Shown piece after piece: positions 1-6,504 of a stretch of 12,979 nucleotides of DNA. The notes beneath the pieces were generated by a model that was not told the DNA's origin, ran no database searches, and was given only the letters and a program-made list of their open reading frames with translations. The stretch's first letter is position 1. Each line of letters opens with the position of its first letter. The translations under genes and the position numbers were made by a program. The DNA comes from JBDGSM01 sp042217615 (lineage in GTDB: Archaea; Nanohalarchaeota; Nanosalinia; Nanosalinales; Nanosalinaceae): positions 1 to 12,979 of the forward strand of contig JBDGSI010000089.1 of the NCBI GenBank assembly GCA_042217615.1, read 5' to 3'.

Positions 1-465
1 AGTAGATCAGCTTTCTAAGGAAGAACTTCAGAACTCAAAAATTTACATTCCGTAGCAGCCCTTCGTTAGATTGCATTTATTCAGCTTGTAAAAAGGTTGT
101 AAATTCTTCTGATTTTAAATAGGCACTGGTATAACAAGTAAATCTATCTGAATGGGTAAGCCTGTTCTATATTCTTTAATTGGTTTCTGGCTGTTGCTAC
201 AAGCTGATGGCTATGTTATTTTACGGTAAGTCCAGAAAATTGCAGGGCAATTTTCGCCTCAAACTTTTCAAAAATAAACCTCTTTATCAGGGTATAGTTA
301 CCTCTAGAAACAAACAATTGTGTTATCTAAACTTCTCATAATACCGTTAAATAAACTCAAAAATTCTTCCGTTAGTTGATTCTTTAGCTTCTAGGTGTCC
401 AGGGTATAACGCTTTACCGCTGGTTTAAATAAATAGGAGATATTGGAGTTTTTTTGGACTTAGGA
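1..465. other. gene-poor AT-rich stretch at the left edge
   Basis: No convincing coding region is seen on either strand. The first 55 bases could hold the last 17 codons of a plus-strand gene ending in TAG at 53-55, but that is too short to support. The stretch holds a strong hairpin at 235-255 and a TATA-like run (tttaaataaata) near 424-435 with no gene downstream on the plus strand. It lies past the 3' end of the minus-strand permease operon, so it may carry the operon's untranslated tail. No clear T-rich terminator for that operon is visible. Confidence 0.5.
235..255. repeat. perfect inverted repeat, 9-bp arms
   Basis: GAAAATTGC and GCAATTTTC flank the three-base loop AGG. It has the same build (arm of 7-9 bp starting GAA, loop of 3-4) as hairpins next to the tRNA-Ser gene. 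No adjacent U-tract is present, so it is not an obvious intrinsic terminator. Confidence 0.7.
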
Positions 466-1725
466 TTAAGCTTCCTCTCTACAATCTCTCCTCCAGATGA
501 GAAATGCCATTAAGGCCGCTATTAGGGCACCGAAAGCCCAGAAGTAGATTCCGTTTACCCATCCGAAGTTATCTACAATCCATCCCGTGACAACGCCAGT
601 TATTGCAGCACCAATATATCCAAATCCATCAATAAATCCGGTGACAGCGGATGAGCCATTTCTAGTGCCTAAATCCATGGGTATGGATGAAACTATGAGG
701 ACGTGAGGACCAAAGCTAAGGAATCCGATCAAGGTTAGGCATGTTAGTCCTAAAGCCCAGTGTAAACTCATTAAAGTTGGGAATGCAATAATTGATCCGA
801 ATAATGCGGTGAGCATTACTCCTGCTGTGGAAGAATGGTGTTCTAATAGTTTATCTGAGAAAATTCCTGCAGCTACAGCTCCTAGAATGCCTGCGAAAGG
901 AAATAGAGTTGACTGATAAGCTGCCTTTGAAACACTTATTGCCTGTGTCTCAAAGAAATATGTAGGAGCCCAGTCAAGGAAGCCGTATCGGACTATATTA
1001 AGTCCAAATAACGCAAAAGCAGCTATCCATACTCCTTTATGGGATAATGTATATTTCAGTACTTCTTTCGGAGAGCTACCTACCTCTTCATGGTTTTCAT
1101 TAGTGGCCTCCAAAACTTTTTGCTCTAACTTAGAATTTACTTCTTCTGGAGAGCCTCTACCAAATACAAACCATTGGACTGCAACTCCTAAACTGATTAA
1201 AGCGGGTGCAATGAAAACATACCGCCAGCCTAGATGTGATACTACAAATCCTGCTAATAAGACGGAGAAAGCACTTCCTGCAATGTAAGATGTTCCTAAA
1301 AGAGTTGAATAACGCGTCCTTTTTTCTGTTCCAAACCAATTGGAAATAGTTCTTACTGTGGGCGCCCATCCTGTTGACTGCACAAAGCCATTTATTCCCC
1401 ACATTAAGACCATTAGGAATACAATTCCTCCCGGTATTAATCCAAAGGCTATGTTGATTATTGCAGAAACTGATAAACCTGCTGCAATAAAGTATCTGGG
1501 ATTTATGTGGTTTCCAATCTGCCCATTCACAAACTGCCCTATGGCATATCCTGAGAATAAGGCGGTCATAACCCCTCCAAGAGCGGTCTTTGTAAGTCCA
1601 AACTCTTGCATTATGCCAGGAACTGCCACTGAAAAGTTGACTCTTATGAGGTAAAACGAAAAGTAGGTTATCCATGCCGATAGGAATATTCTCCTTTGCC
1701 ACTGTTCAAGCGATTTCTCAGACAT
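466..1725 (-). CDS. MFS permease, organophosphate:phosphate antiporter (GlpT/UhpT-like) type
   Basis: This is a 419-residue polytopic protein with the usual twelve hydrophobic segments of the major facilitator superfamily in two halves split by a charged loop (about residues 190-225). The N-terminal half has the organophosphate-antiporter look: a YLIRVNFSVAVPG-type first helix (about 25-37), a GYAIGQFVNGQIGNHINPR block (about 59-77) and NGFVQSTGWAPTVRTISNWF (about 112-131). The last segment matches the family signature of an N-G-x-x-Q-S-x-G-W core. Known members exchange glycerol-3-phosphate, hexose phosphates or related esters for phosphate, but the substrate cannot be read here. It is the last gene of a four-gene operon, five bases after the phosphoesterase stop. 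That context favours a phosphorylated small molecule as cargo. The length is normal and the gene looks intact. Confidence 0.88.
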   Translation of the reverse strand: MSEKSLEQWQRRIFLSAWITYFSFYLIRVNFSVAVPGIMQEFGLTKTALGGVMTALFSGYAIGQFVNGQIGNHINPRYFIAAGLSVSAIINIAFGLIPGGIVFLMVLMWGINGFVQSTGWAPTVRTISNWFGTEKRTRYSTLLGTSYIAGSAFSVLLAGFVVSHLGWRYVFIAPALISLGVAVQWFVFGRGSPEEVNSKLEQKVLEATNENHEEVGSSPKEVLKYTLSHKGVWIAAFALFGLNIVRYGFLDWAPTYFFETQAISVSKAAYQSTLFPFAGILGAVAAGIFSDKLLEHHSSTAGVMLTALFGSIIAFPTLMSLHWALGLTCLTLIGFLSFGPHVLIVSSIPMDLGTRNGSSAVTGFIDGFGYIGAAITGVVTGWIVDNFGWVNGIYFWAFGALIAALMAFLIWRRDCREEA

Positions 1726-1730
1726 TTAGC

Positions 1731-2507
1731 TCACCATTCGATTTTATGAACCGAGTTTTGCTCGAAGATTTTGAGATTGTGTTGATTTGTTGAGAGTATA
1801 GAATGAGATTCACAAGGATTGCCATCATTTTGAAGAGATATATTCTCGGTAAACGATTGTAGAGTAATGTAAACTGCTTCTTGAGTTATTTTGACAGAGT
1901 TTTGATGGACGTGCCCACTTATACTTACAACTTTGCCATCTAATTTCTCTAAAACATTTGAAAAAGTTTCATAATCCCTTATTCTTGCCTTTTCCTGTCG
2001 TCCTTCTAGCCAGCGATTGTTAGAAGAATCAAAATTGTAAAGTGGGGCATGAGAGAACAAAATGGTTTCACCCTCAAATTCATCTATTTTTTCCTCTAAC
2101 CATTTAACTTGCTCTTCTCCTAAACGAACATTGTAACCTTCATGAAGAGTATCTAGAAAGATAAACTGCGTACCATCTCTTCTTAGAGTTCCATATTTTT
2201 CTTCATTTAAAATCTGGAGTACTTCCTCTTTATTCAGATTTTTGATTTCATGGTTTCCAACGAGAAATTTTGAATTCACATCTAGTTGATTGACATATTC
2301 TTTCACTTCCTTAAGCCGTCTTCTGTCTCTTTCTTCATTAACTGCATCTATTTGATCTCCTAAAAATAATAAGAAATCTAAATCATCTACTAGATTTTCT
2401 AAAACTTTCTTCAATCTATCTAAACCTTCAGAGGGTTTGTTATATTTCATCCCTTCGTAGGAGTTTTTATCTCCATAGTGAATATCGGTAACTATTCCTA
2501 CTTTCAT
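1731..2507 (-). CDS. calcineurin-like metallophosphoesterase
   Basis: This 258-residue protein is a dinuclear-metal phosphoesterase of the calcineurin-like superfamily. All metal-binding blocks are visible in order: D8-x-H10 (TDIHYG), GD at 50-51 (FLGDQID), GNHE at 84-87, H153 (FSHAPL) and GHVH at 198-201. No signal peptide or membrane segment is seen, so it should be cytoplasmic. The layout (D-x-H, GD, GNHE, H, GHxH) resembles class III cyclic-nucleotide phosphodiesterases such as CpdA as well as general phosphomonoesterases, so the substrate is open. The start codon overlaps the stop of the upstream HIT gene as ATGA, a sign of translational coupling. With a permease for phosphate esters downstream and a kinase upstream, a role in processing a phosphorylated metabolite or nucleotide is plausible. 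Confidence 0.9.
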   Translation of the reverse strand: MKVGIVTDIHYGDKNSYEGMKYNKPSEGLDRLKKVLENLVDDLDFLLFLGDQIDAVNEERDRRRLKEVKEYVNQLDVNSKFLVGNHEIKNLNKEEVLQILNEEKYGTLRRDGTQFIFLDTLHEGYNVRLGEEQVKWLEEKIDEFEGETILFSHAPLYNFDSSNNRWLEGRQEKARIRDYETFSNVLEKLDGKVVSISGHVHQNSVKITQEAVYITLQSFTENISLQNDGNPCESHSILSTNQHNLKIFEQNSVHKIEW

Positions 2508-3352
2508 AATGAACCGACCTCTATATCAACTACTCCTGTTTCTCTCTGATTATACGCTGCATCTCTCCTCTCAAGGATTTCTTGAGTGGTCGATCTCAGA
2601 TTTTCACGTGTAGAGAAAAATCTATCTGCAGGTCTGAAGTTTTCATAGTGGTATTCTTCCCCATCTTGTACATCTACATCATTTGAATCTATCCAGTCTC
2701 TATTCATCCTTTTTACTTCTGGCAGATCAGAAATGTATTTGGTCATTAGTTGAGATGGAGTCGAGTCTCCTTTCACTCTCATTATATAGCGAGGTCTTTC
2801 ACCAGATCCATCTTCTGTTCCCTGATAGAAGTAGTAAGGTCCATCTTGCACAACATCTTGAAGAGCTGTAAGTGGCTTCTCCATTGGTTCAACTGTAAAG
2901 TACTGTGTTCCTTCATCATGTAATGTGTCAATAATGTCGTCACCTGCAGCTACACCTACTATATGAGGGTGGTAGACTGATCCTGGTCTAGGGTTAGCTT
3001 CTTTCTCTCCATGTTCGTACCATATGGCATCTCTGTCATATTCTTCTTCCATTGCTTGAGTCATAAGTCCTAGGAACTCTTCATATTCCTCAAACCACTC
3101 CCTAGGATAGTGTCCTGCGGAGAACATGTAGTCTCCATCATTAAGGTGTTCTTGAGATATTACTTGAATAGTTCCAGGAACTACATTTCTAATATCTGGA
3201 ACAGCAAAAAAGTTTTCAGAAGCTGCAATAACATTTCCCTCATATTCTGCTTCAGCACATAATCTACACCCAAATGGCATTTCATCAATCTCCATGCCTG
3301 TCTCTTGTTCTAAATGGTCAAGAGGTAGCATTGGATCTTCTATCTCTGACAT
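2504..3352 (-). CDS. HIT-superfamily protein with a degenerate histidine triad
   Basis: This 282-residue acidic protein has the plan of HIT/GalT-like nucleotide-binding proteins. A Cys pair (C29, C32) is followed by a strand pair ending in VVPGTIQVISQEHL (about 57-70). A WYEHG motif (111-115) precedes a glycine-rich turn, then VYHPHIVGVA (127-136). In active HIT enzymes this last motif reads H-x-H-x-H and acts on nucleoside phosphoramidates, dinucleotides or sugar nucleotides. Here two histidines (H128, H130) remain and Val132 sits where the third would be if H128 is the first. The C-terminal half (about 170-282) continues with PYYFY and a PSQL segment like those in longer HIT-like proteins. 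The gene starts inside the upstream kinase gene (13-base overlap) and ends in an ATGA overlap with the phosphoesterase, so it is tightly coupled to both. The family call is from motif recognition only. Confidence 0.7.
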   Translation of the reverse strand: MSEIEDPMLPLDHLEQETGMEIDEMPFGCRLCAEAEYEGNVIAASENFFAVPDIRNVVPGTIQVISQEHLNDGDYMFSAGHYPREWFEEYEEFLGLMTQAMEEEYDRDAIWYEHGEKEANPRPGSVYHPHIVGVAAGDDIIDTLHDEGTQYFTVEPMEKPLTALQDVVQDGPYYFYQGTEDGSGERPRYIMRVKGDSTPSQLMTKYISDLPEVKRMNRDWIDSNDVDVQDGEEYHYENFRPADRFFSTRENLRSTTQEILERRDAAYNQRETGVVDIEVGSL

Positions 3353-3972
3353 TTTATTTCACCAATATTTTTTCTGATAAATTTTTCGAGTTTTTCCTGA
3401 TGTTCAGTGAAGTTGTTTGTTTCAATGACATAATCAAAGTTATCAACCTTTTCAAGATGATTTCTGGCATGTTTAAGCCGTTTTTGAATTCTTTTAGTTG
3501 AAATCTCCTGCCTACTTCCGATGCGATTCCTGAGTTCCTCAAAATCGTCCGCATATAAGAATAATTTCGCGGTTGGGATTTCAGGATTTTCTTTCTCAAA
3601 TTTCTTCCAATCATTATGGTCGTGAATTGAATCTACAACTACCGATCTACCACTTTCAATTGCAGATTTTACACTACTTCTAAAACCATTTCCAAACGCA
3701 TAGAAATTATCCAGAAACTCGGTAGATACTGCTATCTCACCTCTTTGTTTTAAATTTTCAAACTTTTCTTCCGAGATGAAATGATATGCGCTGTTTCCCA
3801 CTTCTTGAGGTCGAGGATTTCTCGTCGTATATTGTTCCTTATAGTGGAGGATAGAATCGAATTTTCTATCTAAAATCTGTGCAGAAGTTGTTTTTCCAGC
3901 GCCAGATGGCCCCCCAATAACAATCAATTTCCCGTTTGAAGGAGAGTTTCCACTTTTTGTATTTCTACCCAT
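3340..3972 (-). CDS. guanylate-kinase-like P-loop kinase
   Basis: This 210-residue protein carries a Walker A loop GPSGAGKT (21-28) followed by the guanylate-kinase fingerprint. TTRNPRPQEVG (49-59) and YHFISEEKFENL (63-74) correspond to the GMP-binding region of Gmk. VVVDSIHD (111-118), a FLYADDFEELRNRI segment (138-151) and a DYVIETNN segment (180-187) match the later core strands and lid. The length fits Gmk (about 190-210). Ribose-1,5-bisphosphokinase (PhnN) shares this fold, so the substrate could be GMP or another phosphorylated ribose compound. It opens the operon, starting 65 bases from the divergent pseudokinase gene. The first 14 residues precede the fold and are poorly conserved-looking, so a later start is possible, but no better-placed ATG was seen. 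Confidence 0.82.
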   Translation of the reverse strand: MGRNTKSGNSPSNGKLIVIGGPSGAGKTTSAQILDRKFDSILHYKEQYTTRNPRPQEVGNSAYHFISEEKFENLKQRGEIAVSTEFLDNFYAFGNGFRSSVKSAIESGRSVVVDSIHDHNDWKKFEKENPEIPTAKLFLYADDFEELRNRIGSRQEISTKRIQKRLKHARNHLEKVDNFDYVIETNNFTEHQEKLEKFIRKNIGEIKCQR

Positions 3973-4037
3973 TGGTTAAGTTAAGTTTACTTAATCTTTA
4001 TGTTTTCTTCTTTAACTCTCTTTGTAGTGAATACTTA
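3973..4037. promoter_or_regulatory. divergent promoter region with inverted repeat
   Basis: These 65 AT-rich bases separate the kinase operon (minus) from the pseudokinase gene (plus). A perfect inverted repeat, TTAAGT-TT-ACTTAA, occupies 3981-3994. The AT-rich block around 3993-4003 lies about 26 bases before the kinase start, which is the TATA position for a leaderless transcript. An operator between two divergent starts is a reasonable guess for the inverted repeat; no regulator gene is visible beside it. Confidence 0.5.
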
Positions 4038-4898
4038 ATGAACAATATTTCATGGGATCCTCTTGGAACAAGGCCTCAAATGGAGGAAGTCAAAAGATTT
4101 CTGAGGAATGAGGAACCTGAGTTTGTAGAGTTTGCAAACCGTCGGCTGAATTTTTTTGATAATGGGCAAATCGAAGAATGGCTATATGAAAGATCAAAAG
4201 ATAGTTCTTCAGATCGAAGATTACTTAGTCTTCAAACCTGTTCGCAGCGATTCATTTATCAAAACGAAAACAAAAATCTAACTAAGCTTCTTTGTAGCGA
4301 TGTAAATGGTTTAGAAGGAGAATGGCGTCCCATCGAGCCGCCAAATCTTTCTTCTTATCATAAATCAACTTACGTAAATTATGAAAAAAGCCAGGTTTTT
4401 CAGACGCAGTCTAGATTAGGAGAGCTTGAGAAAAAAATTTATGCTGCGACCACTCTGATACACAATAAGGAGGTAATAGATGTAGAAATAGAAAATCTAG
4501 ATGTAAAAACTCCTGATCTACTTGGAGTGGCGGCACCAGTCTATAATGGAGAGCAATTTCCTGGCATATTGACATCTTATGAAGAAGGGATGACTTACGA
4601 GGATGTCGTTAAAAATTTTAAACCAGAGAAACGAAGAGAATTAGAATACCATCCAGAAGAGGCTGCAGAAAGAATTTCTATTTTAAATGAAAGAAATATC
4701 GTTAGTGCGGCTCCTGGCGATTATTATGAGGGTAGACCGATCGATTTCATTTATGATGAGGAAGCCGATTACTGGATAATAACTGATTTAGGCGAACTGG
4801 ATCCAGAGAGTTCAAATAGAGAATTTATAAGGGATAATGAGATAGTTGATAAAGCCAATTATTATTTCAGCGATATTTGCCCTAGAACGATTGTGTGA
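4038..4898 (+). CDS. putative pseudokinase-like protein of unknown function
   Basis: The start chosen is the ATG at 4038, giving 286 residues; an in-frame ATG at 3936 would run back through the divergent promoter and add an unrelated hydrophobic stretch. No family is recognised with certainty. The C-terminal two-thirds follows the order of a protein-kinase fold. A helix like helix C (about 140-160) leads into VKTPDLLGVA, then FPGILTSYEEGMTYEDVV, which resembles the hinge. ILNERNIVSAAPGD then sits where kinases have the H-G-D catalytic loop, and WIITDLGEL where they have D-F-G. Key residues look altered: no clear beta-3 lysine, the catalytic-loop His replaced, and the DFG Phe replaced by Leu. 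It is divergent from the P-loop kinase operon and convergent with the recombinase remnant. The kinase-fold reading is inference from motif order; a structure prediction would decide it. Confidence 0.45.
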   Translation: MNNISWDPLGTRPQMEEVKRFLRNEEPEFVEFANRRLNFFDNGQIEEWLYERSKDSSSDRRLLSLQTCSQRFIYQNENKNLTKLLCSDVNGLEGEWRPIEPPNLSSYHKSTYVNYEKSQVFQTQSRLGELEKKIYAATTLIHNKEVIDVEIENLDVKTPDLLGVAAPVYNGEQFPGILTSYEEGMTYEDVVKNFKPEKRRELEYHPEEAAERISILNERNIVSAAPGDYYEGRPIDFIYDEEADYWIITDLGELDPESSNREFIRDNEIVDKANYYFSDICPRTIV

Positions 4899-4941
4899 TT
4901 TTTTAAGAGGTTGAAATTTTATAGGAGTCAAACTAAGTGCT

Positions 4942-5361
4942 TTATATCTTCATTTTTGGATCTTCTTCTATTGTTTCTTCTGCCAATTTTTCTAACTCAT
5001 TATCTTCAGCTGAAGTATTGGAAGTCAGTAGTTTTCTGAAGAATTCTGTTTTCTTTTCTTGTTTCAAATGTTTTTCCTTCTCATTTTTGACGCCGTCTGG
5101 GTATGCTTTTTGGTTTAGTATGTTTCCGTAATTCAAGCAGCTTTCTCTGTGTCCTGAGTTTATTTTATCGCATTTTGAACACTTCAAAGGTTCTAGGTCT
5201 TTCTGGAACTGGTCTTCCTTTGTCTTTGTGATTCCATAGGCTTCTTTGTATCCTTGGTTGGCTTGTTTGTCGCTGACTGCGGAGTATCGTTGGAATGTGT
5301 CTGAGTTGGGTGTTAGTCCTACTCGTTTTTTGATGGTTCCGGCATGGTTCTGTATCCAAGT
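4942..5361 (-). pseudogene. C-terminal remnant of a tyrosine recombinase (integrase) with degenerate zinc ribbon
   Basis: Reading the minus strand from an in-frame stop at 5362-5364 gives 139 codons that resemble only the end of an archaeal XerC/D-type integrase. TPNSDTFQRYSAVSDKQANQ has the spacing of the last catalytic block, with Tyr26 as candidate nucleophile. YKEAYGI and an acidic linker follow, then a zinc ribbon C61-x2-C64...C75 whose fourth cysteine is replaced by Tyr78, and finally a charged helical tail. This domain order is common in archaeal integrases. The N-terminal DNA-binding part and the Arg/His catalytic boxes are absent: upstream lie a stop, then the tRNA-like repeat and hairpins. 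No convincing start exists. It is probably the leftover of the element that inserted at the neighbouring tRNA-Ser gene. Confidence 0.65.
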
Positions 5362-5393
5362 TTAGTGTAGAAGGTTATTGAGAAAAGGTAGTA

Positions 5394-5413
5394 CGCCGGA
5401 GCTGGGATTCGAA
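5394..5413 (-). repeat. partial copy of a tRNA-Ser 3' end (att-like site)
   Basis: These 20 bases match 5560-5579, the 3' end of the tRNA-Ser gene (acceptor 3' strand, T-stem 3' strand and T-loop), at 18 of 20 positions. Upstream of the copy the match stops at once: the T-stem 5' strand is missing, so it is not a working tRNA. Truncated 3'-end copies of tRNAs are the classic scar of integrase-mediated insertion. The two differences (CUCCGGC acceptor, UUCGAAU loop) could mean divergence or an origin in another serine tRNA. Confidence 0.65.
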
Positions 5414-5530
5414 AATCGTAGATTTTCTGTATCGTGAGAAACTCTGTCAAGTTTCGACGATTTGAACCCGAAGCTCGCAGCCGAAAATCCGTCATCGGAT
5501 TTTCTTGCAGAAGAACTCTTAGAGTTCTTC
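5411..5530. repeat. cluster of four small inverted repeats
   Basis: Four hairpins stand in a row: 5411-5427 (GAAAATC/GATTTTC, loop 3); 5432-5460 (TCGT plus GAAACT paired with AGTTTC plus ACGA, with a small internal mismatch); 5484-5503 (AAAATCCG/CGGATTTT, loop 4); and 5510-5530 (GAAGAACTC/GAGTTCTTC, loop 3). The stretch fills the gap between the att-like copy and the tRNA. No protein or complete tRNA fits it. It may be a structured RNA or mobile-element end; no function is claimed. Confidence 0.7.
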
Positions 5531-5559
5531 GATATCAAATACCAGCCCGAAGACGAAGT

Positions 5560-5762
5560 CGCCGGGGCTGGGATTTGAACCCAGGAGGGCCGTCACAGCC
5601 CAGCAGATGTTCCTAAGCTTATATAATCATCGCGCTCCAGCGCTCATCACATCTGCGGTAACTCCTGAAAGCGGTTGAGCGAAGCGAATGCCGCTTCTGA
5701 TGATGAAACTTTCAGAAGTTTCCTCGAATCTGCCGCGTTCAACCAGACTCCGCCACCCCGGC
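5560..5762 (-). tRNA. tRNA-Ser(CGA), intron-containing
   Basis: The mature RNA of about 89 nt folds as a class II tRNA. The acceptor GCCGGGG (5756-5762) pairs perfectly with CCCCGGC (5561-5567), with discriminator G at 5560. The D-loop contains GG. The anticodon stem is GCAGA/UCUGC, with loop UU-CGA-G..A and anticodon CGA at 5724-5726. A long variable arm (GGGCU/GGCCC) is followed by a T-arm CUGGG-UUCAAAU-CCCAG. The long variable arm, G73 and anticodon CGA all say serine, reading UCG. CCA is not encoded. An intron of about 114 nt interrupts the anticodon loop after base 37. The gene is divergent from the HAD phosphatase and marks the border between AT-rich accessory DNA and the core genes. 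Confidence 0.92.
5609..5722 (-). other. tRNA-Ser intron, about 114 nt
   Basis: The boundaries come from folding the exons: the cut falls after G37 and before A38, the usual archaeal site, with about one base of uncertainty because both junctions read AGGAA. The intron is rich in hairpins: GAAACTT/AAGTTTC (5705-5722), AAGCGG/CCGCTT (about 5669-5697) and GCGCT/AGCGC (5632-5643). Its GCAGAUGU (5649-5656) is exactly complementary to ACAUCUGC at the 3' junction (5603-5610), so it could compete with the anticodon stem. A canonical bulge-helix-bulge was not obvious by eye. Confidence 0.7.
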
Positions 5763-5784
5763 ACATGTTTGAAGGGGCGAGGAA

Positions 5785-5794
5785 GTTTTATTAG
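5785..5794. promoter_or_regulatory. shared TATA-like box, tRNA-Ser and HAD gene
   Basis: The run gttttattag lies about 27 bases before the tRNA 5' end (minus strand) and about 31 bases before the HAD start codon (plus strand). It may serve both directions, with the HAD transcript almost leaderless. Confidence 0.5.
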
Positions 5795-5820
5795 AGTTCC
5801 AAGACTGACTGGATCATGGA

Positions 5821-6474
5821 ATGAAGTACGACGCGGTGATATTTGATAAGGATGGAACGCTTCTTGACTCTGGTTTTGACGGTTTTGAATGGCTTGAAGA
5901 GGCTAAAGTCAGGAAGGCCCGCGAACTCGGTTACGATATAACTGTTGAAGAGGCTCACGAGATAATCTTTCTTGACTCCATAAAGGAGGCAGAAGAGTAC
6001 CTGGAGAAAGAGGGGATGACATGGGAGGATCTCGCGAAGATTGTGAGAGCGGTCAATGACGAGAAGATTAAGAGGATTAAAGCAGGTGAGATAGAACTTT
6101 TCGAGGATGTTGAGGAAGTGCTTAACGCTTTGAATGTTCCAAGAGCGATTGTCAGCAATGCCTCAAGGAGATCAACGGTTTTCACTGTGGACTTTTTCGG
6201 CTTGGGACAGTACTTCAGCGATGTCAGGGCGCCCGAGCTGGGAGATATGAGAACTTTTGTGGATGTGAAGAAGCCTCACCCAAGAATGGTTGAGGAGACG
6301 GTTCGGAAGCTTGGGGCGGAGAACCCTGTGATTGTAGGTGACTCCGTTTCAGATGTAGGTGCGGCGGAGAACGCCGGTATCGACTCTATCCTGGTGAACA
6401 AGGAGTACAATGACCGACTCAGACCGGATTACAGGATCGAGTCTCTGGATGAACTGCTTCAGTTCTTCTCCTGA
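5821..6474 (+). CDS. HAD-superfamily phosphatase (phosphoglycolate-phosphatase-like)
   Basis: This 217-residue cytoplasmic hydrolase shows all four HAD motifs: the nucleophile D9 and acid D11 in FDKDGTLLDS (8-17), S112 in IVSNAS, the lysine at 150-151 in VKKPHP, and D174/D178 in VGDSVSDVGAAENAG. The stretch between motifs I and II (about 17-95) is an alpha-helical cap, as in subclass I phosphoglycolate phosphatase and beta-phosphoglucomutase relatives. The exact substrate cannot be told. The ATG at 5821 begins the first beta strand directly and sits a short distance from the TATA-like box; an upstream ATG at 5816 is out of frame. The 3' neighbour, the tRNA thiolase, has its own TATA-like box in the gap, so an operon is not required. 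Confidence 0.9.
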   Translation: MKYDAVIFDKDGTLLDSGFDGFEWLEEAKVRKARELGYDITVEEAHEIIFLDSIKEAEEYLEKEGMTWEDLAKIVRAVNDEKIKRIKAGEIELFEDVEEVLNALNVPRAIVSNASRRSTVFTVDFFGLGQYFSDVRAPELGDMRTFVDVKKPHPRMVEETVRKLGAENPVIVGDSVSDVGAAENAGIDSILVNKEYNDRLRPDYRIESLDELLQFFS

Positions 6475-6482
6475 TTTAAAAC
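6473..6482 (+). promoter_or_regulatory. TATA-like box before the tRNA thiolase gene
   Basis: The run gatttaaaac is centred about 27 bases before the ATG at 6505, the spacing expected for a leaderless archaeal transcript. It overlaps the stop of the HAD gene. Confidence 0.55.
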
Positions 6483-6504
6483 CTTCAACTTCAATTACTG
6501 CTTT

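Noticed and set aside
2..55. possible C-terminal 17 codons of a plus-strand gene cut by the window edge
   Set aside because: Open to the left edge and ending in TAG, but too short to show any family or coding bias.
152..341. two small plus-strand frames (25 and 44 codons) in the gene-poor left stretch
   Set aside because: They overlap in different frames, have no ribosome-binding site or promoter at the right distance, and one runs through the hairpin at 235-255; this is expected by chance.
3936..4037. upstream extension of the pseudokinase frame to an ATG at 3936
   Set aside because: It would overlap the divergent kinase start and promoter and adds a Phe/Leu-rich stretch unlike the rest of the protein; the ATG at 4038 is better placed.
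5394..5560. a second complete tRNA next to tRNA-Ser
   Set aside because: Only the 3' 20 bases are tRNA-like; no matching acceptor 5' strand, D-arm or T-stem partner is found nearby.
5434..5616. 60-codon plus-strand frame with Arg-rich product
   Set aside because: It runs antisense through the hairpin cluster and the tRNA 3' end; no start signal and no protein-like composition.
5609..5722. C/D-box guide RNA inside the tRNA intron
   Set aside because: A C-box-like GUGAUGA and a CUGA occur, but in the wrong order for a linear RNA and with poor spacing; a circular form would be needed, which is not supported here.
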